From positions 186,001 through 250,000 of the forward strand of contig NZ_JYKA01000001.1 of the NCBI RefSeq assembly GCF_001676875.1: 64,000 bases of DNA. Reading direction: 5' to 3'. Under the pieces are notes generated by a model. The model made no database searches and was not told where the DNA came from. It saw nothing but the letters and a program-made list of their open reading frames with translations. This DNA is from Chromobacterium subtsugae (lineage in GTDB: Bacteria; Pseudomonadota; Gammaproteobacteria; Burkholderiales; Chromobacteriaceae). The first letter of the stretch is position 1, and every line of letters begins with the position of its first letter. The position numbers and the translations under genes were made by a program. Shown here piece after piece: positions 26,649 through 35,449 of this stretch.

Positions 26649-26684
26649 AAAAAAGGCGAAACCGATGACGGTTTCGCCTTTTTT
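26649..26684. terminator. Bidirectional terminator
   Basis: AAAAAAGGCGAAACC and GGTTTCGCCTTTTTT pair over 15 positions around GATGAC. It separates the convergent membrane protein (stop 26628) and permease (stop 26714) genes, with T tracts in both directions. Confidence 0.9.
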
Positions 26685-26713
26685 CGTCATCCGGCCGTGG
26701 ACCGGAATGCGCG

Positions 26714-28111
26714 TCACGCCGGATTGTGCAGCAGCGAATTCCGCCGCGAGTAGCCGAAGTACACCACCAAGCCGATCACCAGCCAAGCGGCGAAGCAGGT
26801 CCAGGTCAGCAGCGACAGCTGGGTCATCAGGAAGCCGCAGCACAGGATGGCCAGCGCCGGAATGGTGGGCACCGCCGGGCAGACGAACTTGCGCGGCAGG
26901 TTCGGTTCGCGCTTGCGCAGCACGATCACCGACAGCGCGATCAGCGAGAAGGCCGCCAGCGTGCCGATGTTGACCAGCTCGGCCAGCGTGTGCAGCGGCA
27001 CGAAGCCGGCCAGCAGCGCGATGATGGTGCCGATCAGCCAGGTGGCCTTGTACGGCGTGCCGTATTTCGGATTCACATCGGAGAAGATCTTCGGCAGCAG
27101 GCCGTCGCGGCTCATCGCGAACAGGATGCGGGTCTGGCCGTAGGTCATCACCAGAATCACAGTCATCATGCCCAGGATCGCGCCCAGGTCGACAAAGCCG
27201 GCGAACCAGTCCAGCTTGGCCACCTGCAGCGCCAGCGACACCGGATGGTCGACGCCGGCGAACTGCATGTAGGGCACGATGCCGGTCATGATGGCGGCCA
27301 CCACCACGTACAGGATGGAGCACACCGCCAGCGACCAGATCACGCCGCGCGGGATGTCCTTGGCCGGGTTCTTCACTTCTTCCGCCGCGCAGGTGACCGC
27401 GTCGAAGCCGATGAAGCTGAAGAAGACGATGGCGGCGCCGTGGAACACGCCGGAGAAGCCGAACGGCAGCGCCGGCTGCCAGTTGACCGGCTTGACGTGC
27501 CAGACGCCGATGGCGATGAACAGCAGCACCACGGCCACCTTGATCAGCACCACGATATTGTTGACGCGCTTGGACTCCTTGATGCCGAAGGCCAACAGCC
27601 CGGTGATGATCATCGCGATGCAGAAGGCCGGCAGATTGAACAGGGTTTCCTTGCCCGGCACCGAGCCGGCGGCGGCGGTGAGCGCCTGCGGCAGCGTGAC
27701 GCCGAAACCGGACAGCAGGCTCTGGAAGTAGCCGGACCAGCCGACCGACACCGCCGACGAGGCCAGCAGGTATTCCAGCAACAGGTCCCAGCCTATGATC
27801 CAGGCGATCAGCTCGCCCAGGGTGGCGTAAGCGTAGGTGTAGGTGGAGCCGGAAATCGGCAGCATGGAGGCGAATTCGGCGTAGCACATCGCCGCGAAGC
27901 CGCAGGCGAAGGCGCTGATGACGAAGGAAAGCACCAGGCCGGGGCCGGCGATGGTGGCGCCGGTGCCGGTGAGCACGAAAATCCCGGTGCCGATGATGGC
28001 GCCGATGCCCAGCATGGTAAGGTCGAACGCGGAGAGCTCTTTTCGCAGCCCGCGCGAAGTCTGAGCGGTTTCCAGCATTCCCTGGACGCTCTTCTTGCGC
28101 ATCAAACTCAT
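26714..28111 (-). CDS. APC-family amino acid permease
   Basis: The 465-residue protein has 12 predicted helices. The first helix carries the broken-helix substrate motif GIGAIIGTGIFVLTGTGA. The neighbouring LGELIAWIIGWDLLLEY and FFSFIGFDAVTCAAEEVKNPAKDIPRG place it in the cationic amino acid transporter (CAT/YfnA-like) branch rather than among exchangers. The ribosome site at 28111 is weak; the downstream ATG at 28102 is an alternative. It is monocistronic. The substrate is not determinable from sequence. Confidence 0.85.
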   Translation of the reverse strand: MSLMRKKSVQGMLETAQTSRGLRKELSAFDLTMLGIGAIIGTGIFVLTGTGATIAGPGLVLSFVISAFACGFAAMCYAEFASMLPISGSTYTYAYATLGELIAWIIGWDLLLEYLLASSAVSVGWSGYFQSLLSGFGVTLPQALTAAAGSVPGKETLFNLPAFCIAMIITGLLAFGIKESKRVNNIVVLIKVAVVLLFIAIGVWHVKPVNWQPALPFGFSGVFHGAAIVFFSFIGFDAVTCAAEEVKNPAKDIPRGVIWSLAVCSILYVVVAAIMTGIVPYMQFAGVDHPVSLALQVAKLDWFAGFVDLGAILGMMTVILVMTYGQTRILFAMSRDGLLPKIFSDVNPKYGTPYKATWLIGTIIALLAGFVPLHTLAELVNIGTLAAFSLIALSVIVLRKREPNLPRKFVCPAVPTIPALAILCCGFLMTQLSLLTWTCFAAWLVIGLVVYFGYSRRNSLLHNPA

Positions 28112-28381
28112 TGTCTACATATCCCGTATGTCGCCGATACCGGCCCGCCCGCCGCTGCGCTTGGCCGCGGCTGGCTGAAACGACGAGACGCCCGCTGTCC
28201 AGGCGGGCGCCTCATGCTCGGATTCGGCTGTTGTGATCTGATTTGTCCCTGCGCCGCCGCCCTGTCGTTTGCAGGCCGTGTCAGCGAAGGTTTCCGATAG
28301 TACAGCAGGACGCCATGGCGACAATACGGGAAATCCGCAATGGCTTACAACCTAAAATTCATTAGTCATAACAAGAACTTC
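28112..28381. other. Intergenic region upstream of the permease
   Basis: No coding ORF is supported. Directly before the permease start is the inverted repeat ACATA-TCCCG-TATGT (28115-28129). Further on, GCCCGC and GCGGGC (about 28188-28210) form a GC hairpin within the probable permease leader. These are possible operator or leader elements; nothing identifies a known riboswitch. Confidence 0.35.
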
Positions 28382-28831
28382 TTACGGCATCGGCATCCGC
28401 TCCAGCAGCCGGCGCGCCGCCTGTTCCAACTGTTGCCGCCGGTTTTCTCCCTCTCCCAGCCGCTCCCGTCCCTGCCATAACACCGCGCCGTCGGCGTTCT
28501 TCACCGTCAGCGCCAAGGCCGGCCAACTCTCCAGCCGATACGGCGGCTGCCCCCAGTAGCCGTCGTAGCGCCAGTCCACCGGCCGCTCCACCCATTGCCG
28601 CTCCACCTCCTCGGTGAAGCACAGCCGCCAGAGCGGCGGCGCGCCGATTTCCAGGCCGCGCAAGGACAGACGCGTCGCCAGCCAGTCCTGCCAGCCGCCG
28701 GCGGCATCGGCGGCCGGCAAACATTCCAGCTGCACGCGCGGCGCCGATGCCGCGGCGGCGCCATCCTCCGCCCTGCTCCAGCCCGACAGCAACGACAAGG
28801 CCGCCAAGCCGCCCATCCATACGCCTTTCAT
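28382..28831 (-). CDS. Secreted protein, DUF4136-like
   Basis: The ATG at 28831 has AAGGAG 6 nt upstream; five extra codons in the frame are not needed. The 149-residue product starts MKGVWMGGLAALSLLSGWSRA, a signal peptide. The mature part has WLATRLSLRGLEIG, RYDGYWGQPPYRLESWPALALTV and AVLWQGRERLGEGENRRQQLEQAARRLLERMP, which follows the layout of DUF4136 envelope proteins (terminal helix ending in a phenylalanine/proline-like motif). The family call is tentative and the function unknown. Confidence 0.6.
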   Translation of the reverse strand: MKGVWMGGLAALSLLSGWSRAEDGAAAASAPRVQLECLPAADAAGGWQDWLATRLSLRGLEIGAPPLWRLCFTEEVERQWVERPVDWRYDGYWGQPPYRLESWPALALTVKNADGAVLWQGRERLGEGENRRQQLEQAARRLLERMPMP

Positions 28832-28942
28832 CGCCTTCTCCTTCACCTGCGCCTATAGCGACAGACCGGCGCCGGACGGCAAAGTGCCGCGGCAAAGACC
28901 GCGACACGGTAAACTTTCTTTACAAAAAAACGCCGCCCCGCG

Positions 28943-30211
28943 CTACCACCACGCCTCTATCTGCACGCCGAAAGTGGTGGCCTGGGTGCGGCCGCCCACC
29001 GCGAAACTGGTCAGATTGGCCTGCGCCGCCGCGTTGTTCCAGTTGTAATGGCTGGCGTACACCCGCAATTCCGGCCGAGTCCAGAAATCGGTATTCGGCG
29101 CAAAGGCCAGCGCCAGCGTCGCCTTGTTCAACCGTTGCAAGGGCTGATTGTCGGTATCGCGGCTGGTCAGGCCGATCTCGGTCAGCAGCTTGACGTTGGC
29201 CGCCACGCCGTAGGACAGCCGGCCGCCCAGGGTGGCGTCGCGGTATTTGGCGGCGTTGTCCGGCGCCACGCTCTGCCAGCCCAGCACCGCCTGGCCGCCG
29301 AAGCGTCCGCGCTGCCAGTCCACCACTTCGGCGATGCGGCTCTGCCGCGCGCCGGCCTGCGCCGCGCCGTTGCTGTCCAGATTGTAGAATTCGCCGGACA
29401 AGGACGCGTGGCCGCTGGAAGCCTGCAGGAACAGCGAATTGTTGACGCCCTGGGCCAGGAAGTCCTTCTGGTTATGCAACAAGCCCAGCGCCGCGCCGGG
29501 CTTGCCGATGGCGAAATCGCCGCCTATCGCCGCGCCGGTCAGCGTCAGCTTGCCGCCCGGGTTAATCTCGATGCCGGTCAGCTGAAAATTGGCGCGGCGC
29601 GCGTTGTTGGGGGTGGCGTTGTTGTTGGCGTAACTGCCGGACGAGGATACCGACAGGTTCAGCTTGGCCTTGCCGACGGCGATGCCGTCCACGCCGGCGC
29701 CGTAGTTGTCGCCGTCCTGCATCAGCCAGTTGTCAAGGATGTGGATGTCCTGGATGCGATGGTAGCGCTGGCCGGCCCACAGCGTCAGATTGGGCGCGAA
29801 TTCCAGCCCGCTGATGTAGCCATAGACCTGCGAGGCGCCGGTCTTGCCGTTGTAGATGGTGGGCATCACGTAAGCGCCCCAGCTGACGCCATTGCCCAGC
29901 GTCCATTTCTTGCCGACGCCGAACTCGATATAGGTGTCGCCCTCGTTGCCCAGGCGGAAGTGCTGCAGATCGCCGCCCAGCTGGTACTGGCCCTTGGGCA
30001 GATTGTCGGCGGAGCTGCCGTAAAAGCCGCTGCGCAGATAGCCATCGAACTGGAAGCCCATATCATCCAGCGCTTTTTTCACTGCGCCGCTCAGCTGCTC
30101 GGCGCTGATCTGCGGCGCCGGCGCGGCGGCGGGCGCATCCTCCGCCCAGGCCGGCAGGCCATGCCCCAGCGGCAGCAGAATGCACAGCCAGCTTATCGTT
30201 TTCGTCCTCAT
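28943..30211 (-). CDS. LamB-type carbohydrate porin
   Basis: The 422-residue precursor has a signal peptide ending in GLPAWA. After a short Ala/Pro linker and helix come the barrel strands of the maltoporin family: FQFDGYLRSGFYGSSADN, QHFRLGNEGDTYIEFGVGKKW, LTLWAGQRYHRIQDIHILDNWLMQDGDNYGAGVDGIAV-type loop (WAGQRYH is the family hallmark), and ending VQIEAWW with the terminal aromatic. It lies 103 bp after treC, so it probably serves trehalose or maltodextrin entry through the outer membrane. Confidence 0.88.
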   Translation of the reverse strand: MRTKTISWLCILLPLGHGLPAWAEDAPAAAPAPQISAEQLSGAVKKALDDMGFQFDGYLRSGFYGSSADNLPKGQYQLGGDLQHFRLGNEGDTYIEFGVGKKWTLGNGVSWGAYVMPTIYNGKTGASQVYGYISGLEFAPNLTLWAGQRYHRIQDIHILDNWLMQDGDNYGAGVDGIAVGKAKLNLSVSSSGSYANNNATPNNARRANFQLTGIEINPGGKLTLTGAAIGGDFAIGKPGAALGLLHNQKDFLAQGVNNSLFLQASSGHASLSGEFYNLDSNGAAQAGARQSRIAEVVDWQRGRFGGQAVLGWQSVAPDNAAKYRDATLGGRLSYGVAANVKLLTEIGLTSRDTDNQPLQRLNKATLALAFAPNTDFWTRPELRVYASHYNWNNAAAQANLTSFAVGGRTQATTFGVQIEAWW

Positions 30212-30314
30212 TCTCGTCTCCTTGTCTTATTAGCGGGTCGCGCGCCGGGCGCGGGCAAAGCTCCGCCCTGCCAGCTTTGCGGCCGGCATGACGGGAAATC
30301 GGAATGCGTAAGGG

Positions 30315-31964
30315 TTACGGCGCGGCTGGCGGCGTCGCCCGGTACAGCAGCGAATGCCAGGGCCTTAGCTGGCCGGTGGCCTGCGGCGGGTAGTTGGACA
30401 GCAGCAGTTCCAGCACCCAGCCCTCCGGCACCGCGTCCGGCGGCGGCTGGTAATGGAGGTTGTCGGCGCCGAAGTGGTTGATCACCAGCAGCATTTCATC
30501 GGCGCAGCGGCGGGTGTAGGCCCACAAGCTGGGGTGGTTCGGCGTCAGGCAGCGGTAGTCGCCGTCGGCGAACACCCGGTACTGCTTGCGCAGCTGGATC
30601 AGCCTGCGATAGTGGTGCAGCGTGGAGTCCTTGTCGCCGATGGCGGCGGCGACGTTGATCTCGGCCGCATCCGCCGCCACGCCCAGCCACGGCTCAGCCG
30701 CGCTGAAGCCGGCATGCGGGCCATCATCCCATTGCATCGGCGTGCGGGCGTTGTCGCGCGAGCGCTGGCGGATCACCGCCATCGCCTCGGCGTCGGCATA
30801 GCCCTCCGCCAACAGCTGGCGATAGGCGTTGAGGCTTTCCACGTCGCGCAGCTGGCCGATATCGGCGAAGCCGGGGTCGGCCATCGCGATTTCCTCGCCC
30901 TGGTAGATGTAGGGCGTGCCCTGCAGGCCGTGCAGCGCGGTGGCCAGCATCTTGGCGGACTCGGTCCGGTAGCGGCGGTCGTCGCCGAAACGGGACAACG
31001 CGCGCGGCTGGTCGTGGTTGCACCAGAACAAGGCGTTCCAGCCGCCGCCGGCGTGCATGCCGCTTTGCCAGTCGGACAGGATGCGCTTGAGCGCGATGAA
31101 ATCCACCTCGCCCGGCCGCCACTTCTCGCCGTCCGGATAATCCACCTTCAGATGGTGGAAGTTGAAGGTCATGCTCAGCTCGCGCCGGTCCGGGCGGCTG
31201 TAGGCGATGCAATGCTCCAGCGAGGTGGACGACATCTCGCCCACCGTCATCAGCTCATGGCCGGCGAACACTTCGCGGTGCATCTGCTGCAAGTACTCAT
31301 GCACGCGCGGACCATCGGTGTAGAAGTGGCGGCCGTCGCTGTCATCCTCGGAGAAGGCCGGGTCCTTGGAGATCAGATTGATCACGTCCAGCCGGAAGCC
31401 GGCCACGCCCTTGTCGCGCCAGAAACGCATCATCTCGAACACCGCCTGGCGCAGCGCCAGGTTGTCCCAGTTCAGATCGGCCTGGGTCTTGTCGAACAGG
31501 TGCAGGTAATACTGGCCGCTGGCTTCGTCCTTCTCCCAGGCATTGCCGCCGAACTTGGACTGCCAGTTGTTGGGCGCGTCGCGCCAGATGTAGAAGTCGC
31601 GGTAGGGGTTGTCCCTGCCCTTGCGCGCCTCCTGGAACCAGGCGTGCTCGGTGGACGTGTGGTTGACCACGATGTCCAGCATCACGCCGATGCCGCGCCG
31701 ACTGGCCTCCGCCAGCAGCAGCTCGAAGTCTTCCATGCTGCCGTAGGCCGGATCGATGCTGTAGTAATCGCTGACGTCGTAGCCGTTGTCATGCTGCGGC
31801 GAGCAGTAGAACGGCGTCAGCCACAGATAGTCCACGCCCAGCCAGGCCAGGTAGTCCAGCCGGTCCGCCACGCCCAGCAGATCGCCGGTGGCTTGGTTGC
31901 GGTGGCTGCTGAAGCTCTTGGGGTAAATCTGGTACACCACCGCCTGTTTCATGTCCTTAGGCAT
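30315..31964 (-). CDS. treC: Trehalose-6-phosphate hydrolase
   Basis: TreC is a GH13 enzyme that splits trehalose 6-phosphate, the product of TreB import, into glucose and glucose 6-phosphate. It is 549 residues. The conserved regions are DIVVNHTS, GFRLDVINLISKD (nucleophile Asp), VGEMSST (acid Glu) and NHDQPRALSRFGDD (transition-state Asp). ATG at 31964 overlaps the treB stop by 8 bp and has GAGG 9 nt before it; ATG at 31952 is possible but has poor spacing. Confidence 0.95.
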   Translation of the reverse strand: MPKDMKQAVVYQIYPKSFSSHRNQATGDLLGVADRLDYLAWLGVDYLWLTPFYCSPQHDNGYDVSDYYSIDPAYGSMEDFELLLAEASRRGIGVMLDIVVNHTSTEHAWFQEARKGRDNPYRDFYIWRDAPNNWQSKFGGNAWEKDEASGQYYLHLFDKTQADLNWDNLALRQAVFEMMRFWRDKGVAGFRLDVINLISKDPAFSEDDSDGRHFYTDGPRVHEYLQQMHREVFAGHELMTVGEMSSTSLEHCIAYSRPDRRELSMTFNFHHLKVDYPDGEKWRPGEVDFIALKRILSDWQSGMHAGGGWNALFWCNHDQPRALSRFGDDRRYRTESAKMLATALHGLQGTPYIYQGEEIAMADPGFADIGQLRDVESLNAYRQLLAEGYADAEAMAVIRQRSRDNARTPMQWDDGPHAGFSAAEPWLGVAADAAEINVAAAIGDKDSTLHHYRRLIQLRKQYRVFADGDYRCLTPNHPSLWAYTRRCADEMLLVINHFGADNLHYQPPPDAVPEGWVLELLLSNYPPQATGQLRPWHSLLYRATPPAAP

Positions 31965-33411
31965 GCTGCGCGGCCTCCTCTTGGGCGGCCGCGGCCAGTT
32001 GGCGGCGCGCCAGCAGCCAGGTCAGGCCGAAGGGCACGATCAGCGCCACCAGCGTGCCCGCCAGGAACAGCGGGATGTACTGCGGAATGATGGAGATGAA
32101 AGCCGGCAGGCCGCCGACGCCGATGGCCGACGCCTTGACGTGGCCCAGGCTGATCAGCACCGCCGCGCAGGCGGAGCCGGCCAGCGCCGCGTAAAAAGGC
32201 AGCTTGTGGCGCAGATTGACGCCGAACATCGCCGGTTCGGTGATGCCGAAGAAGGCCGATACCGCGGAAGTGGACGCCATGTTCTTGTCGTTGGCGTTCC
32301 TGGCCAGCCAGAACATCGCCAGCGCGGCGCTGCCCTGGGCGATGTTGGACAGCGCGATCATCGGCCAGATGAAGGTGCCGCCCTGGCTGGAAATCAACTG
32401 CAGATCCACCGCGATGAACATATGGTGCATGCCGGTCAACACCAGCGGCGCGTACAGCGCGCCGAACAAGGCCGCGCCCAGCCACGGCGCCAGGTTGAAC
32501 ACATAGACCAGCGCGTCGGTGACGGCGATGCCCAGATGGCGGGCCAAGGGGCCGATCACCGCCAGCGCCAGGAAGCCGCTGACCGCGATGGTGACGATGG
32601 GCACCACCAGCAACTGCACCGCGTTGGGCACCCTGGGCCGCAGCCACAGCTCGACGCGGCACATCACCCAGGCGGCGGCCAGGATCGGCAGGATCTGGCC
32701 CTGGTAGCCCACTTTTTCGATACGCAGGCCGAACAGGTCGAAGTACGGCACCGACGCGCCATCCAGCCCGGCCGCCGCCTTGCCGTAGTTCCAGGCGTTG
32801 AGCAGGTCCGGATGCACCAGCAACAGGCCCAGCACGATGCCGAGAATCTCGCTGCCGCCAAAGCGCTTGGCGGCCGACCAGCCCACCAGCGCCGGCAGGA
32901 AGACAAAAGAGGTGTTGGCCATCATATTGATCAGCCCCCACAGCCCCGACAAGCCCGGGTAAGCGTCCAGCAGGCTCTGGTCCGCGATGAACATGCCCTT
33001 GGCGCCCAAGAGATTGTTGGCGCCCATCAACAGGCCGGCGATGACGATGGCCGGCAATATCGGCATGAACACGTCGGAGAACACCTTGACCAGTTGCTGC
33101 AGCCGGTTCTGTTTTTCGTCGCCGCTGGCTTTCACATCGGCGATGGTGGCGCGGGCCACGCCGCCCTGCTTCACCATTTCGGCGTAGACGCGGTCCACGT
33201 CGCCGGCCCCGATGACGATCTGAAACACGCCGGCATTGCTGAAGTGGCCCTTCACCAGCGCCACCTGGCGCAGCGCCTCGCCCTGCACCTTGGACTCGTC
33301 GTGCAAGGCGATGCGCAGCCGGGTGAGGCAGTGCGCCGCCTGGCGGATATTGCCCGCGCCGCCGATGTTTTGCAGTATCTGCGCGGCGATCGCTTGGTAG
33401 TCGTGACTCAT
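31957..33411 (-). CDS. treB: PTS trehalose transporter subunit IIBC
   Basis: TreB imports trehalose across the inner membrane and phosphorylates it. It is 484 residues: an IIB domain (residues 1-85, phosphorylated Cys28 in AAHCLTRLRIAL) and an IIC domain with about ten helices (GLLMGANNLLGAKGMF, GMHHMFIAVDLQL, AFFGITEPAMFGVNLRHKLPF). No IIA domain is fused, so it must use a IIA-glucose protein encoded elsewhere. GGGAGAG precedes the start. It is transcribed from a promoter carrying two TreR-type operators. Confidence 0.95.
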   Translation of the reverse strand: MSHDYQAIAAQILQNIGGAGNIRQAAHCLTRLRIALHDESKVQGEALRQVALVKGHFSNAGVFQIVIGAGDVDRVYAEMVKQGGVARATIADVKASGDEKQNRLQQLVKVFSDVFMPILPAIVIAGLLMGANNLLGAKGMFIADQSLLDAYPGLSGLWGLINMMANTSFVFLPALVGWSAAKRFGGSEILGIVLGLLLVHPDLLNAWNYGKAAAGLDGASVPYFDLFGLRIEKVGYQGQILPILAAAWVMCRVELWLRPRVPNAVQLLVVPIVTIAVSGFLALAVIGPLARHLGIAVTDALVYVFNLAPWLGAALFGALYAPLVLTGMHHMFIAVDLQLISSQGGTFIWPMIALSNIAQGSAALAMFWLARNANDKNMASTSAVSAFFGITEPAMFGVNLRHKLPFYAALAGSACAAVLISLGHVKASAIGVGGLPAFISIIPQYIPLFLAGTLVALIVPFGLTWLLARRQLAAAAQEEAAQHA

Positions 33412-33510
33412 CGTCTCTCCCCTGTCCCTTGTCGCGGCGGTGGATTCGCTCCCGGCACAATGCCGGAAATCCGCCTGTTCGTGGCGATTGTCCGCATGAC
33501 AATCGCGGTC

Positions 33511-33556
33511 AAGTTAACTCGTACATACAAGTTGGTCAACACTCGTACATACGAGT
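33511..33556 (-). promoter_or_regulatory. treB promoter with two TreR-type operators
   Basis: On the minus strand TTGACC (33539-33534) and TAACTT (33516-33511) are separated by exactly 17 bp. The spacer is filled by a near-palindrome with core CGTACATACAAG (33516-33533), and the perfect-armed ACTCGTACATACGAGT (33541-33556) sits directly upstream of the -35. Both share the TGTAYRTACA-like core known for TreR operators. Repression by TreR, relieved by trehalose 6-phosphate, is the expected logic. Confidence 0.75.
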
Positions 33557-33663
33557 TTGCGAAAAGTCAAAACGACTGCCGCCATTTCGCAACAGCGAAA
33601 AGACGAAGGCCCGGGCGGATGACTCCGCGCCGGGCCTGACTCATTCAATCTATTCTGCCATCG

Positions 33664-33841
33664 GCGGTGGATCGCCCCTGCGGGGCATCCACCCTACAAA
33701 ACCGCCTGTCGTAGGGCGGAACCGGCCAAGCCGGGCGTTCCGCCGGGTTGCAACCATCAATGGTAATATCCGGGGTACGTGGTACAGAACCGCCTCCTGT
33801 AGGGCGGAATCCCGGCCAGGCCGGGAGTTCCGCCGGGTCGC
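33664..33841. repeat. Cluster of palindromic dispersed repeats (REP-like)
   Basis: Three elements are visible. The first (about 33666-33693) is a hairpin with arms GGTGGAT and ATCCACC around GCCCC-TGC-GGGGC. The second and third (33701-33751 and 33789-33841) are two versions of one unit: TAGGGCGGAA, a GGCC/GGCC-type palindromic centre, then GTTCCGCCGGGT. Outside them, GGGGTACG-GGTACA-like words recur (33773, 33861). A 94-codon frame through the region is repeat-derived and not a gene. Such units are typical non-coding REP elements. Confidence 0.75.
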
Positions 33842-33877
33842 CGAAATCATGGCAGCGTCTGGGGTACGCGGTGTATG

Positions 33878-33909
33878 AAAAAGCCCGGGGTTAGTGCCTC
33901 GGGCTTTTT
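33878..33909 (-). terminator. Terminator of the AT-rich orphan gene
   Basis: AAAAAGCCCG and CGGGCTTTTT pair over 10 positions around a 12-nt loop, 11 bp after the stop at 33921. It has T tracts both ways. Confidence 0.75.
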
Positions 33910-33920
33910 GCACTTGATTA

Positions 33921-34340
33921 TTATCGATGGTCAAATGACCACTTGAGTATTGGAGCTTTTTGACTTGCGTTGGATTGGTAAAAAGTTAGGCAAAGATTCA
34001 ATGGCCCAGCATTGCTCAACGTTAACCCTCCTAGTGGAGTAATAGTTGCGGTCTGTAAACCACCGGTTTCATTGCATTTTATGAATATTGGATTGCAGAT
34101 GGTAAAATTCAGTTTGTTTGTTTCGATATAATTCTCAATTACGTTGTTCCACATCTCTTTAGTTCCGATCGTCGTATAGTTACGAGGTGGTTTTGTCTTG
34201 CTTAGTGCGGCACGGGCATTTTCTTCATTTATCCTTTCAACTATGTGATGCTCTTGATCACCATCGGGCTGGAGTATTGCTTCGTAAAATCCTGGGGTGA
34301 GTTTTTTACCGACAAAGTGATTGCAATAAATTTGCACCAT
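33921..34340 (-). CDS. AT-rich orphan gene of unknown function
   Basis: The 139-residue product (from the ATG at 34340, with GGAGAA 5 nt upstream) is unlike its surroundings in base use: long AT-rich stretches, AAA/AAT/ATT codons common, against a strongly GC-rich host. It reads MVQIYCNHFVGKKLTPGFYEAIL, then HHIVERINEENARAALS, PRNYTTIGTKEMWNNVI and TLSNAGPLNLCLTFYQSN. There is no signal peptide, membrane helix or known motif. It lies between treR and treB next to repeat elements. Its composition and position suggest horizontal acquisition; the function is not recognised. Confidence 0.65.
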   Translation of the reverse strand: MVQIYCNHFVGKKLTPGFYEAILQPDGDQEHHIVERINEENARAALSKTKPPRNYTTIGTKEMWNNVIENYIETNKLNFTICNPIFIKCNETGGLQTATITPLGGLTLSNAGPLNLCLTFYQSNASQKAPILKWSFDHR

Positions 34341-34688
34341 GATGTTCTCCATTTATTGGCTAGCCACACATGTGGTAGTCCTTAAGCTGGACGTGTGAGT
34401 GAGCGGTTTATGAAAAAGTCACCATGTCCGATGGGCATTATGGAGAAGTTGATGTGTCTCCCGAGTCAATGCAGCGCCTGCAGAAGACTCTTGAGGGGGG
34501 ATTGCATTCCTTTAAGTGGCGTGGCTCAAGACGACATGCACCAAGCGCATAACGCATAACCCGTCACTCCTGCCGACTCTCTAGTCTTCGCCCGCCGAAA
34601 AAAGGAAACAGACCACAATTTCCATCATTTCAGCCAAATGAACTTGAGTGTGGCCAGTTTCCGCACACCGTCACACAGAGGGAAAATG
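34341..34688. other. Low-GC intergenic stretch between orphan gene and treR
   Basis: Composition is mixed and lower in GC than the genes. A 42-codon frame (34424-34552, + strand, starting MSDGHYGEVDV) has a poor ribosome site and no recognisable relative; it may be a gene remnant. The 3' end of treR begins at 34689. I see no clear RNA gene or attachment site. Confidence 0.35.
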
Positions 34689-35393
34689 CTACCGCCTCGC
34701 AATATCCGTGAAATAGAACTTATCCAAGCGATGGCGCGATTCGGTGTATTCAAACAGCCGGCCGTCGTAGAGGTGGGTCAAGTTTTTGACCACGATCACG
34801 TGGTCCATGCCGTTCAGGTCCAGGTAGCGGCGGTCGTCGTCGTTGCAGGGCTGGGCTTCGATGGTGCGCTGCGCGTAGCTGATGGTCAGCCCCAGATCCT
34901 GCTCGATGTAGCGGTAGATGGAGCCGGCGGCGATGTCTTCGGTCAGGCCGGGGATCAACTCAGCGACAAAATGGTTGACGTCCAGGATCACGTTTTCGCC
35001 GTCGATATTGCGCACCCTCTTGATCCTGACGATTTCCTCGCCCTCCGCCAGGCCAGTGGCCTGGACCAGCGCGGCGTCCGCCGGCGCGCGCGCCAGTTCC
35101 GCCACGCGCGATACCACTTTGCGCCCCATGCGCTCGTTCATTTCCTGGAAGCTGACGATGCCGCTGAGCTGGAACTCGATATTGCCCGGCTTGAGCACGA
35201 ACACGCCCTTGCCGTGGATCTTCTGCACGTAGCCGCGTTCCTGCAGCAGGTCCACCGCCTTGCGCACGGTGCCGCGGCTGGCCTCGTAGCTGCGCATCAG
35301 CTCGGATTCGGAGGGAATCTTGTCGCCTTGCGCGAAGCGCTGATTATCGATATCGGCGATGATTTCGGAATAAATTTGATGGTATTTGTTCAT
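34689..35393 (-). CDS. treR: Trehalose operon repressor TreR (GntR family)
   Basis: The 234-residue protein has an N-terminal GntR winged helix (DIDNQRFAQGDKIPSESELMRSYEASRGTVRKAVDLL in outline, residues 15-52) followed by a UTRA effector domain (about residues 85-225, ending ESRHRLDKFYFTDIARR). Length and domain order match Bacillus-type TreR, a repressor released by trehalose 6-phosphate. The ATG at 35393 is chosen; the frame runs far upstream through GC-rich noncoding sequence. It is separated from its likely target treB by repeats and an orphan gene. Confidence 0.88.
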   Translation of the reverse strand: MNKYHQIYSEIIADIDNQRFAQGDKIPSESELMRSYEASRGTVRKAVDLLQERGYVQKIHGKGVFVLKPGNIEFQLSGIVSFQEMNERMGRKVVSRVAELARAPADAALVQATGLAEGEEIVRIKRVRNIDGENVILDVNHFVAELIPGLTEDIAAGSIYRYIEQDLGLTISYAQRTIEAQPCNDDDRRYLDLNGMDHVIVVKNLTHLYDGRLFEYTESRHRLDKFYFTDIARR

Positions 35394-35449
35394 TGTTGTC
35401 TTTGGCCAGCCCGGGGCAGCCCGTACCTTAGCAAGAGGCGGCGGCGCGC

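Noticed and set aside
33650-33934. 94-codon minus-strand ORF across the repeat cluster
   Set aside because: Its sequence is the translation of palindromic repeat units, it has no ribosome site, and it overlaps the orphan gene and its terminator.
34424-34552. 42-codon plus-strand ORF upstream of treR
   Set aside because: It has a weak ribosome site, no recognisable relative and low-complexity context; kept only as a possible remnant.
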